Source: Alloacidobacterium sp963823845 (GTDB taxonomy: Bacteria; Acidobacteriota; Terriglobia; Terriglobales; Acidobacteriaceae). From it: a stretch of DNA of 64,000 bases. Positions 53,054 through 63,616 of the stretch are shown here, piece after piece (position 1 is the stretch's first letter; every line of letters starts with the position of its first letter). Below the pieces are notes generated by a model. The model was not told the DNA's origin. It saw only the letters and a list, made by a program, of their open reading frames with translations, and searched no databases. The translations under genes and the position numbers were made by a program. Location of the stretch: positions 124,001 to 188,000 of the forward strand of contig CAWGND010000012.1 of the NCBI GenBank assembly GCA_963823845.1, written 5' to 3'.

Positions 53054-54493
53054 ATGCACTGTTCCACCGCGCTTAGCCTGCTTGCGCTCTGCGCTATCAC
53101 TTCTGCCGTCACTCCCAGCCGCTGCTCCGCTCAAATCGACGAGCAAACCCGCCAGCTCTCGCACGACATCTTTCAGCAGCTCATCGAGATCAACACCACC
53201 GACTCAGTCGGCAGTGTTACCGCCGCTTCGGAAGCGATGCGGCAGCGCTTCCTCGACGCCGGATTCCCCAGGGAAAACCTCTACCTCGGCGGCCCCAACG
53301 ACCGCAAAAAGAACCTCGTCGTCCGCTTCAAGGGGACAGGCCAGAAAAAACCAATCCTCTTCATCGGCCATCTCGACGTCGTCGAAGCCCGACGCGAAGA
53401 CTGGACCACCGACCCATTCAAGTTCGTCGAAAAAGATGGCTTCTACTATGGCCGCGGCACACAGGATATGAAGGAGAGCGACGCCATCCTCGTCACCACC
53501 TTCATCCGCCTCAAGAAAGAAGGGTACAAGCCCGATCGCGACCTCATCCTGGCCCTCACCGCCGACGAAGAAGGAGGTAAATCAAATGGCGTCGACTGGC
53601 TTATCAAGAACCAGCGCGATCTTCTCGACGCTGAGTATGTCGTGAACCCCGACGGCGGCGGTGTTGATCTTCAGAACGGCAAGCCCATGGACATGGACGC
53701 CGACGCCACCGAGAAGCTCTACGGCGACTATCAGCTCACCGCTCTCAATCCCGGCGGACACAGCTCGCTGCCCGTGCCCGATAACGCCATCTACCACATC
53801 GCCGACGCGCTCCAGCGCCTGCAGAATTACACCTTTCCCTTTGAGTTGAACGCCATCACGCGCGCTTACTTCCAAAAGATGAGCACGCTCGAATCCGGCC
53901 AGACCGGATCCGATATGAAGGCCATCCTCGCCACGCCTCCCGATAAAACTGCCATCAAGCGCCTCTCGGAAAATCCGGAATACAACTCCATCATGCACAC
54001 CACCTGCGTCGCCACGCGCCTCTCCGGAGGCCACGCCAACAACGCGCTGCCACAGACGGCTCAGGCAAACGTCAACTGCCGCATCCTGCCCGGCCATTCA
54101 CTCGAAGAAACCCGCCAGGACCTCATCCGCATCTTCAACGACCCGAAGATCATCGTGCGCTATGTCGATAGTGGCGGCGAAGTCTTCGACACAGCCCCAG
54201 ACCGCAAGGCTCTGCCGCCCCCGGCACTGAATCCGGAGGTCATGCAGGCGCTCCAAACGCTGGTGAACAAGATGTGGCCCGGCATCCCTGTCATCCCCAC
54301 CATGGCAACCGGAGCCTCCGACGGCGTCTACACCAACGGAGCAGGCATGCCCACCTATGGCATCTCAGGCATTGCGCTCGAAACGAACGATGTCCGCGCC
54401 CACGGTAAAGATGAACGCCTCCCCATCGATTCCTATTACAAGGGTCTCGATTTCTACTATCAATTCGTCAAAGCGCTCTCAGGCGGCGAGTAA
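53054..54493 (+). CDS. exported M20-family metallopeptidase
   Basis: 479 residues with a signal peptide (LSLLALCAITSAVTPSRCSA) and the two-zinc core: ILFIGHLDVVEARRED (His, Asp), YGRGTQDMKES (bridging Asp), LALTADEEGGKSNGV (general-base Glu and Glu ligand) and a final His in DVRAHGKDERLP. Dimerisation domain around NPGGHSSLPVPDNA. AAGGGG precedes ATG 53054. Probably an aminoacyl-peptidase or amidase of the CPG2/ArgE type in the periplasm. Confidence 0.93.
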   Translation: MHCSTALSLLALCAITSAVTPSRCSAQIDEQTRQLSHDIFQQLIEINTTDSVGSVTAASEAMRQRFLDAGFPRENLYLGGPNDRKKNLVVRFKGTGQKKPILFIGHLDVVEARREDWTTDPFKFVEKDGFYYGRGTQDMKESDAILVTTFIRLKKEGYKPDRDLILALTADEEGGKSNGVDWLIKNQRDLLDAEYVVNPDGGGVDLQNGKPMDMDADATEKLYGDYQLTALNPGGHSSLPVPDNAIYHIADALQRLQNYTFPFELNAITRAYFQKMSTLESGQTGSDMKAILATPPDKTAIKRLSENPEYNSIMHTTCVATRLSGGHANNALPQTAQANVNCRILPGHSLEETRQDLIRIFNDPKIIVRYVDSGGEVFDTAPDRKALPPPALNPEVMQALQTLVNKMWPGIPVIPTMATGASDGVYTNGAGMPTYGISGIALETNDVRAHGKDERLPIDSYYKGLDFYYQFVKALSGGE

Positions 54494-54533
54494 AGAGAAA
54501 TATCTCAACTCGTGCGAGAGCAAAAACAAAACA

Positions 54534-54558
54534 GCCTGAGGTCGAGAAGACCTCAGGC
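54534..54558 (-). terminator. terminator hairpin between M20 and TonB receptor
   Basis: GCCTGAGGTC and GACCTCAGGC form a perfect 10-bp stem with a 5-nt loop. On the reverse strand the stem is followed by TGTTTTGTTTTT, so it serves mainly the leftward TonB receptor; it may also act weakly for M20. Confidence 0.88.
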
Positions 54559-54579
54559 CATCAAAGCAAGTACAAGAAA

Positions 54580-57500
54580 TTAGAAGTCGTAACGAAGGCC
54601 GAACTGCATGCGCCGCGGCAGGTTCTGCATCGCGCTATAGGTGCCGAGATTCCCGCCCGTCAGCCCCTGGCCCAGGAAAAGCCCGTTACTATTGAAGCGA
54701 ACGCTATTGGTGACGTTAAAGACCTCCCAGTCGAACTTGAGAGATCCATATTCCTTGAAACTCCACGACTTAGACAGACCTGAATCGATACCGAAAATGC
54801 CATCGGCGCGGAAGTTATTACGCTCTCCGGCCTCGCCCGGGTAAGGAAGACGGATCGGACTGCCGGTAGTTGTTCCATTGTTGATGCCATTCGGATCGGT
54901 AAACACCTGCGGAGAGCCACTAGCATAGTTCTTGTGCTCCAGTTTGCTCATTGCTGCTTTGTCGGTCACGACTCCGTAGCTCTCGATCTGCCAGTTAGTA
55001 GTCCAGCCGGGTTCAAAGAGGCCGAAGGGCAAAGCGCTGGCCCACCGGTTGATACCTGACCACTGCCATCCTCCGATAAGAGCATCGACTGCGGCGTTGT
55101 CGGAGCTCATGAACTTCTTCCCTCGGCCAATGGGAAGCACATAGACCCAGTCAGCAGTGATTAAGTGACGCGTGTCGAAGTCCGATACACCCCGGCTGTA
55201 CTCTGGATGAAAGCTGTTGGTGATGTTGCTGAAGTTGCCGCCGCCACCGTTGAATTCTGTTCCGCGCTCCGTGTCCGAGCCCATATCGATCGATTTAGCG
55301 AGTGTGTAGCTGAAATCAAGACTGAGGCCGTGGCTGGTCGGATGCTTCAGAATAATCTGGCCGGCGTTGTAATAGCTCGTGCCTATGGAAGCCAGCACAT
55401 AGAGTGACGAGAACTGATCCTGCCAGAAACGTGGACCAGCTGGACAGGTGATATGACTGTCCTGTGATCGGACTACCGCAGTAAAAGTCTAGATCAGCGA
55501 GGGCAGAGGTTGCTCCCAGGTTCGAGCGGAACGGGGCCCATTCGAGGTCGTAAACAGCCTGGGTTGCGCTCTCACCTTGATATTCCGCGTTCGCCATGTA
55601 TCCAAATACATCCTCGAAATATTGAATCGGCGGTACATTCACGGCTTGGTTGTTCCCGCTGTAAGGGCCGTTCCCGCCATTCAGATCCACCTGGTGAGAG
55701 AGCTTCGCGCCGGCCGTGTAGTAGTCGCCCCCGCCTTGCGGATCGACATAATCCACTGGCTCGGCAATATCAAGGCTTTGCAGCAGATGGCGGCCCAGGC
55801 GGCCAACGTAGTTCACCTCAACCGTGAATCCGGCTGGCAGTTGGCGTTGCACAGAAAGATCCATCGACTCGGAATAGGGCGTCTTTATCTTGCTGTCCAG
55901 ACCCCATTGAATCGCGAAATTGTCCTTGCGGGATAAAGATAGGGAAAGCTTGTCGTGGGTGGCGCCGGCGGAAGGCTGATGTTCGGAAGAGTGGTGCGGT
56001 TGATATAGCGCGGCGACGTATCGTAACTATAAACACCCGCCGGATTCGAGAGCGCGGTGCTAAGCCCGAAAGAACCTTGCTGAGAAAAAGTATTCACAAG
56101 CGCTTCGCCGTAGTGGTCGTAATACAACCCAAAACCGGCGCGGATCGAGGTCTTCGGATCAGGGGAATAAGCGAAGGACAAGCGAGGCGCAAAGTTATTC
56201 TTCTGCTTCGGCCAGTAGCCGGGCTTGCCATAAAATGGCCCATTTGGGGCAAAGCTCAGGTCGTCCTCAAAAACCGCCCCCTGAGCTGCTGCCGCTGCCC
56301 GCGCCAGAAACCAGTTGTGCGTGTCGACCGTCGGAGCAAGCTGCTGGCCATGAATTTCCCAGGGCGTCTGAAGGATGGTTTGCCGCAGTCCGAAAGTCAG
56401 AGTGAAGGTGGGCGAAATGCGCCAAGCGTCCTGAACGTACCACTCATATTCATTCGCCTTAAAGTTTCGATTGATGAAGGCTCCCTCGGGAAGGAGGGAA
56501 CCACTCGTCTGACTGGAAATTGCGTAATTCTGCACGTCGGTGATCTGTGGAATGGTGCCGATAAGGTTGGCATAGGCGATGTTGTAAGAATTCTGGAATC
56601 CGCTGTCTAGCGGCGCACCGCCGGCGGTATCGGGCGCAGGGGCATTGCCGGCGAGCCAATATGGGTTCGAAGTTGCGCTGTTGTAAGAGTTGGCATCCGT
56701 TCCGCGATTCTGATGGACGAGCCGCCAGTTTCCGCCAAACTGGAGGGTGTGCCGGCCTTTGGTCCAGCTCAGGTTGTCGACGATGTTGTTCACCGGCACA
56801 CTGTAAACCGTCTTGCGGTCCTGCGGGTCCAAGGTCGCAGTCAAGGGATCGATGAAGCGGAAGTCAGTATACTCGCCCGTCGCTGTCCCGGTCGTACCGT
56901 AACCCTGGCGAATGTAGCCATAGCGCAGGTCGTTGACAAGGTTCGAGGTGAACATGAATGTGTAACCGGCCGCAATGCCCTTCGAGTTGTCGATCTGTGA
57001 GTAAGTCGGGGGCTGGCCCGGGAACTGCTCGACAGCGCTAAATGTGTCTTTCTGTAGGTTGCCGCGCACGAAGATGCGCTGCTTTTGGTTGGGGATGAAA
57101 TCAATGCGGCCGATGCTGGTATTCAGAGTTACCGGTTGGGAGAAGAGAACGTGTAAGAACCGGTATTCAAACCGTCACCCGACGCAGTGCCATTGGCCGC
57201 CGGGTACTGATTAAGGTAAGCAAGCACATTTGGATTGGGACCTGGCCCGGCTGGATACTCCGACGTACCGCATACCTGGCAGCCCGCATCGAGTGCTGTT
57301 ACCTGTGCAGGCGTGATTGAAACATGTTTGGCCGTTGCTCAAATAGGAGACGATCCCTTGCTGATAGCTGGCGGTAGGAGCAGTCCTGGTAACAATTTGA
57401 TTCTCCGCCTGTCGCTGGCCTTCATAGTTCCCGAAAAAGAACAGCTTGTCTTTTAGGATCGGACCACCGACTGCGACTCCGAAGTTGTTGCGGATCAGCT

Positions 57501-58370
57501 TGGGAGGTGTGTTGGCTTCTCCGCTGTTCAGCTGCGCTTCCTTGTTGAACCAGTCATTGGCAACAGTCAGCGTCGGACGGTTGTACCAATATACGGCCCC
57601 ATGATAGCTATTGGTTCCGGACTTCGTGACCATACTGATCTGCGCCCCTGACGACCGCCCCTGGTCCGCCCCCGAAAGTCCGGTGGTCACACGGAATTCT
57701 TCGACCGAGTCCTGGGTCTCGCGCAGTACTCCCGTGAAGGCATAGCCGTTGACCTGGTCATTATCGTCGAGTCCGTCAACGACGATATTGCCCTGGTCAG
57801 AGCGGCCTCCATTCACCGCGCCGCTGCGTGGATCGTTCGCCAGTTGGCGAATTGCTGGGCCTGCCGGAATCCTGCCCGAGGTAAAGCACGCCGGGCTGCA
57901 GCGAGAGCAGATCGGGCACATTGCGGCCCTCACTCGGCAGCGCCTGAATCATCGCGTTGTTCATGGAATTTCCGAGTGAAGCGTCGGAAGTGTTCAAGCT
58001 CTGCGCTTCCGCGCTGACGTTGACGACCTCTGTACTTGCCTGCACTGTCAGCGCGAAATCGATCGTGGCCGGCTGATTCACAAGCAGTTCAGCTGTTTTG
58101 GTCTGATCGCCGAAACCAGTCGCGGAAACTTTGATGTTGTACTTCGCCGGTGGAATCTGGTTGAACGGTACTCGACCGGCGGCATTCGATGTAGCCTGCA
58201 GCACGGTTCCGGTTGTGCTGTCCGTTAGCGTAATCGTTGCGCTGGGCACGACTGCCCCGCTTGGATCTTTAATGGACCCGCGCAAAGATTGTTGTGTCGG
58301 TTTGGCTGAAGGCAGGTGAGATCAGGGAAAACAGGAGTAGGAGAACGCAAAGTGCGTATCGCTTGGCCAC
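54580..58370 (-). pseudogene. Oar-like TonB-dependent receptor with six frame breaks
   Basis: The natural start is GTG 58370 behind GGAGGA with a signal peptide (AKRYALCVLLLLFSLISPAFS). In order: carboxypeptidase-regulatory domain (RGSIKDPSGAVVPSATIT), plug (GNIVVDGLDDNDQVNGYAFTG, QISMVTKSGTNSYHGAVYW), then a long barrel (WTKGRHTLQFGGNWRLV, PKTSIRAGFGLYYDHYG, GWQWSGINRWASALPFG) ending in the terminal aromatic RRMQFGLRYDF. Frame changes lie near 58298, 57815-57880, 57325, 57133, 55925 and 55450, each of about one base. No other stops interrupt. Total about 1,260 residues, normal for the family. These receptors import large glycans or siderophores through the outer membrane. Confidence 0.88.
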
Positions 58371-58778
58371 AGATTCCTCCAGGAAAATACAGCATGACCG
58401 CCTTAAACAAACGGTCAGTTCATTTGTTGTCTATCGCTTAGCAACTTTGGGAGCTGTAAGCCATTCATTGTGTGCCACTCTCAGCTGAATTTCAATACAA
58501 TTCAGCCGGCAGTTGCGTTACATGGAAACACTCCTATATGCATTGCCTGCAAGTCTTGTTTGGGTAAATTAAACACCCACATGGACTTTTACGGACTCTA
58601 TATCAAAAATATTTATCTGCCGAATAACTCTGGGAGCGTTGGCCGTCGCCAGGCCGTGCAGAAATTGCAGCCAACCCGATTCGGATAATTTGTCGCAGTC
58701 ACGATAACAAAATCCTTCGCCTCGCGTAATTCCACTAACTCTCAGCGCTGCCATCTGCTATGTTTTCCTTTGCCGCTT
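58371..58778. other. divergent promoter region between TonB receptor and CocE hydrolase
   Basis: 408 bp with no gene seen. It is AT-richer than its surroundings at about 58560-58700, where promoters of the receptor (leftward) and the hydrolase (rightward) should lie. No convincing operator was identified. Confidence 0.45.
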
Positions 58779-60929
58779 ATGGACTTCCTTCGCATCGCCA
58801 CCTCCAAAGACCAGACTCTGTTAAATCTCCGCTTTCTTCGCACCGGTGTTGCCGCGTTTGCCACGCTCTTTCCCTTGACGCAAATGTCAAACGCTGCCGA
58901 AAGCAAAGCAGACGCCGCCAGCCTCAGCAAATACGTAGGCCAGTATCGAGTCGACGAAGAGCCCGAGATCACGCTCTCGTTCTTTCGCGACGGCAGCCAG
59001 ATCGCAGTCGAATCCCAGCGCATTCCGCACACGCCATTGCACGCAATCGCAGCGGACATCTTCTCGCCGGCAAGCAACGACACCCGCTACATCTTTCAGC
59101 GCGACGCCACTGGCAAAGTCGCCGCCGTCAAGCGCGTCACGGGCCGGGATGAAAACATCGCAACCCGCACCAACGATCATCCCCAGCACTACTATTTCCG
59201 CGCGTATGACCGCCGCGAAGCCATGATCCCCATGCGCGATGGCGTCCGCCTTCACGCCGTCATCCTCCGCCCCAACGACACAAATGAGCCTCTGCCGATC
59301 CTCATGCAGCGCACCCCCTACGGCGTCGATGAATCCAGCTCCAACTCCATCAACTCCCGCTACACCGAGCTCGCCCAGAGCGGCTACATCTTTGTGATGG
59401 AAGACATCCGCGGCCGCTTCGGCTCCGAAGGGCAGTTCATCATGAACCGCCCCATCGTCGACCGCCACGATCCCGCGTCATCCGACTCGAACAACATCGA
59501 CGAAACCACTGACGCCTACGACACCGTCGCATGGCTCATCAAGAACGTGCCCAACAACAACGGCCGCGTCGGCGTCATGGGCATCTCCTATCCCGGCTTC
59601 CTCGCCATCGAATCCGGCATCGACCCCAACCCAGCCGTAAAAGCCATCTCGCCGCAAGCTCCGATGACTAACCTCTGGATCGGCGACGACTTCTTCCACA
59701 ACGGAGCCTGGCGTCAAAGCTATGGATACGACTACGCCATCGGCCTCGAAACCAGCAAGGAAAACGCCTTCAGCAAGATCAATGGAGACGCCTACGACTT
59801 CTTCCTCGATGCCGGCTCACTCGCCGGCGACATCAAGAAAGCCGGCGTCGGCGTCCTCCCCACATGGCAGGGCTTCATCGATCACCCCAGCTACGACCAC
59901 TATTGGCAGATTCGCGCCGTCGAAGCCCATCTCACAAAAGTCACCGTGCCCACGCTCGAAGTCGGCGGCTGGTGGGATCAGGAAGACATGTGGGGCCCCC
60001 AAGCCGAATACGCCGCCCTCAAACCGCATGACAAAGATGGCAAAGTCTTCATCGTCCTCGGCCCCTGGAACCATGGCCAGTGGGCGCGCACTACGCGCTT
60101 TCTTGGCGACGTGAACTTCGGCGCAGCCGCCGGCGATCAGTTCCGCGCGCAGATCGAAGCCCCCTTCTTCGCCCACTACCTCAAAGATGAAGGCCCCTTC
60201 GACCTCAAAGACGCCGCCAGCTTCCAGACCGGAACCAACCGCTGGATGCGCTACAACCAATGGCCTCCGAAAGAAGGCGTGACCATCCAAAACCTCTATC
60301 TCGACGCCGACGGCACCCTCAGCTTCACCAAACCCGCAGGCAGTGACTCGACCACCTTCACCGCCTACACCTCCGACCCCGCAAACCCCATCCCCTACCG
60401 GAAGCGCCCCATCGAAGCCACCTACGCTCCTACCGGATCAGGCTGGTACACCTGGCTCGTGCAGGACCAAAAATTCCTCGGCAACCGCAAAGACATAGCC
60501 ACCTGGACCACGCCCGTCCTCGACCACCCCGTCACTATCACCGGCGACATCGTCGCCGACCTCTTCGCCTCCACCTCCGGCACCGACTCCGACTGGATCG
60601 TCAAGCTCATCGACGTCTACCCCGAAGACCCGTCCTCAGGCAAAATGTCCGGAGCCGAGCTGATGATCGTCGACGAAATCTTCCGTGGCCGTTATCGCCA
60701 AGGCTACGAGCACCCCGAAGCCATCCCCGCCAACCAGCCCGAGGAATACAAGTTCAGCCTCCACGGCGCAGACCACGCTTTCCTCAAGGGACACCGCATC
60801 ATGGTGCAAGTCCAGAGCACATGGTTCCCGCTCTACGACCGCAACCCGCAGACCTTTGTGCCCAACATCATGTCCGCCTCGCCATCGGACTACAAGTCCG
60901 CCATCCAACACATCTATGGCTCAGGCTGA
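58779..60929 (+). CDS. CocE/NonD-family (S15-like) hydrolase
   Basis: About 716 residues. A signal-like leader (VAAFATLFPLTQMSNAA) and a small N-terminal beta domain precede an alpha/beta hydrolase with S270 in GVMGISYPGFLA, D400 in VGGWWDQEDMWG and H432 in LGPWNHGQWA. A C-terminal jelly roll of the X-Pro dipeptidyl-peptidase type follows (PVTITGDIVADLFAST; WIVKLIDVYPED). Family members hydrolyse esters or acyl-amino-acid bonds. ATG 58779 is preferred to the TTG at 58770. Transcribed alone. Confidence 0.88.
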   Translation: MDFLRIATSKDQTLLNLRFLRTGVAAFATLFPLTQMSNAAESKADAASLSKYVGQYRVDEEPEITLSFFRDGSQIAVESQRIPHTPLHAIAADIFSPASNDTRYIFQRDATGKVAAVKRVTGRDENIATRTNDHPQHYYFRAYDRREAMIPMRDGVRLHAVILRPNDTNEPLPILMQRTPYGVDESSSNSINSRYTELAQSGYIFVMEDIRGRFGSEGQFIMNRPIVDRHDPASSDSNNIDETTDAYDTVAWLIKNVPNNNGRVGVMGISYPGFLAIESGIDPNPAVKAISPQAPMTNLWIGDDFFHNGAWRQSYGYDYAIGLETSKENAFSKINGDAYDFFLDAGSLAGDIKKAGVGVLPTWQGFIDHPSYDHYWQIRAVEAHLTKVTVPTLEVGGWWDQEDMWGPQAEYAALKPHDKDGKVFIVLGPWNHGQWARTTRFLGDVNFGAAAGDQFRAQIEAPFFAHYLKDEGPFDLKDAASFQTGTNRWMRYNQWPPKEGVTIQNLYLDADGTLSFTKPAGSDSTTFTAYTSDPANPIPYRKRPIEATYAPTGSGWYTWLVQDQKFLGNRKDIATWTTPVLDHPVTITGDIVADLFASTSGTDSDWIVKLIDVYPEDPSSGKMSGAELMIVDEIFRGRYRQGYEHPEAIPANQPEEYKFSLHGADHAFLKGHRIMVQVQSTWFPLYDRNPQTFVPNIMSASPSDYKSAIQHIYGSG

Positions 60930-61013
60930 GCACGCATCCCACATCATCCTTCCAGTAGCAAACACGAACTAATAAATCCACGCCGGTTTGGCTCTTTAAC
61001 GAAGAACGAAGTA

Positions 61014-63444
61014 TTAGTTAAGCTTCGCGTACTCCGCCTTGGCTTGCTTGAAGACAGGAATGTCGGGATCGGCGTCCTTCCAGAGCGTGAGGAAGTCCTG
61101 GTAGGCAATCTTGGCCCTAGCCTTATCTCCCGACAGCGCGTAGGCTCTGCCCAATTGCAAGTGCGCCAGCACGCTGATGGGATCAACGATCACGGCCCCG
61201 CGGTGATCGAGAATTTTCTGGAACTCTCCCGCGGCCTGGGCGCCTTGATGTGAAGCCAAATACGCCTGGCCACGCACATAAATTGGATAGAGCGCCCCGA
61301 AGAACCCATTGACGGCGCTGCGCGGCTGGCCCAGCTCATTTGGTACAGCGGTTTGCAGCAGTTCTGTCGCCTTTGCAGGCTCACCATGGTTCAGCGCGAG
61401 AAGCGCGCGAACTGATGGCATGTAATTGAATCTGACAGCCGTGTCCTCGGGAAAGTTTTTTTCGAGATCATTGGCGAGTGTTTGTGCCCGGGAAGAATCC
61501 CCTGAGAGGGCCAGTGCAAAGGCCGCGCCAAACTGCACCTCCCGGTTCCTGGCGAGCGCAAGCGCTGCCGTCGCACTCCGCTTTGCCTCGGCCGCATTTC
61601 CGAAAAAGGCCTCCCGTCAGGGCCACCCTGGTTTCGAATAAGGCCGACTTTTCCCATGGCCCGCTTCCTGCGCGAAGTCCACTGCACGCTGTGACATCCT
61701 CCTGGCCTCTTGCAAGTGACCGGCATATGCCATGGCAAAAGCCGCGTGGTCGAAGATCCAATCTTGCGTTTCAGATTTTCCCTGGGCCATGAGCTGCTTC
61801 CTGCTCCATTCCCGCTTTGTCATCTTTCAAAAACGCGACGTCGTAGCGCAAGAGTGAAAGGTAAGGTGCTTCTATTTTGCGGTCGGAAGCTCTCTGAAGG
61901 GCTTTTTCGACTTCAGCTGGACGGCCAAGGTGAAGATAGGCGTTACCCAGACTCACGTACCCGATGGCAACGTCCGGATTGAGCTGGATTACTTTCTCCG
62001 CTCCTTCGGCCATCTTTTCATATTTGCCGAATGCAGGGTAAATAAACCCCGACAACATCGCGTGTGGAAGCCAATCACGAGGATAGGCTTGCGCCCACTC
62101 CTCGCAGGTCATCTGCGCCTTTTCCTGGTTTCCTGTTGCCCGCCCATCATAGTAAGCGGTGATAAAGAACCTCTCATTGTCACTGGCGCGATCCCGCAAC
62201 TGCCAGGCTTTGCTGATGTTCTCCGTAGCCAGTGCCGATTCTCCAGCGGAACCGTATACTAGCCCGAGAGACGCATACGCCATTGCAAAATTGGGGTCAA
62301 TCTCAATGGCGTGTTTGAAAAAGGGCTCAGCGGCCTCCTCACTCCTTGTCTCAGCAACCTTCAACCCCATGCTGTAGGCCTTCAAGGCTTCGAGTGAAGG
62401 CGTTGTGGCTTCGGCGAGAGGCGTGTCGTATTTTTCGACGGTCGTCAGGGATTCGCCGACCCGGGCTCTGAATTTACTGGCAATTTCGCTGAGCGCATTC
62501 AGTACGTCTTCTTTTCGGGCCGCCTGCGCCTGCTCATCGGCGAGCACCTCTCCGGTGCGGCAGTTTTTCGCGCGCAAACCCAGCACATACTGGCTGCCCA
62601 GTTTCGCAATCGACCCTTCCAGCACAGCCGCGCTTGCGGTCCTCTCGCAGACTTCAGGCGCAATCTCCGGCGTAAGCCGCGCTTCGGCCGGCTGCCCCAT
62701 CATGCGCAGGGTCTGCCGCACGCGCTCCTCGGACACAAGGCTCAAAAACGGCGATTGCTTCAGTTGGATCTCCAGCCCTTGCTGCAGAGCCCCATCAAAC
62801 ACAGGATCACCGGTCGTATTGGTGAAATCGGCAAGCAACACCGAGTCTGTCTCACCCAGGCTGACCGGCTTTTGCCTGTGCCTGCTCAGAAAGAGGATCG
62901 TGCCGCCAACCAGCACAACCATCACCGCGGCAACCGCCCATCCATACCTCCCGATCGCTTTCGGCCATAGGCCATCTGCCGGCTCCGGAACTGTCGGCGC
63001 CGCAACTGGATGCTCAACCACGATCTGCGCACGAGAGCTACTCGAGATCAGTACGTCATCGCCATCCTGCGCAATCGTCCGTACCTCCGCAACAAACCGG
63101 TAGCCCCTTCCCGGAATCGTCGCAATGTAGCGCCGGTCTTCTGGAGTGTCTCCAAGCGCCTTGCGCAGCACAAAGATGTTCTGGCTCAGATTCGCTTCCT
63201 CGACGAAGGAGTCCGGCCACACACTTTTCATGAGGTCGTCTTTGGTCACAACGTCGCGGCTGTGTCGAACAAGGATCAGCAACGTTTCAAAAACCTTGGG
63301 AGTAATCGCGACCGGCTGATTCTCGCGCAGCAACACCTGTTTGGCTGGATCGACCTGAAATGGCCCGAATTCGTAAAGAACCTTCGGTCCGTTCGTCATG
63401 GCTGTCGACAGCTGTAAACCCATCTTGGGCTCAGCACCGTCCAC
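61014..63444 (-). pseudogene. winged-helix (OmpR/ToxR-type) + TPR membrane regulator with three frame breaks
   Basis: N-terminal winged helix (residues about 25-115: FGPFQVDPAKQVLLREN, KDDLMKSVWPDSFVEEANL, RRYIATIPGRGYRFVAEV), one membrane helix (YGWAVAAVMVVLVGGTILFL), a TolB/adenylate-cyclase-like periplasmic part and a TPR array (HAIEIDPNFAMAYASLGLVYG; NPDVAIGYVSLGNAYLHLG). Frame breaks cluster near 61797, 61651 and 61613. Reading across them restores TPR repeats to the stop at 61014. The TPR tail alone is damaged; DNA binding and the membrane anchor are not. Start 63444 is GTG; ATG 63420 or 63399 is also possible. CadC-like transcription control by an unknown signal. Confidence 0.83.
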
Positions 63445-63616
63445 AATAGCTCAATCCTCTCCCCATGTCTTCCGGCAAGTCCTTCCTTCCGCCTTCAATA
63501 TCCTCCTCAAGCGACTTTGAGACTTTTTGAGGTGTTCTTTGAAGACTTTTCATCCAGCCTTCCCTCACGATTCGCCCAGTTCGAAGCACAAAAGCAATCA
63601 GCGCATGGAGTGAACC

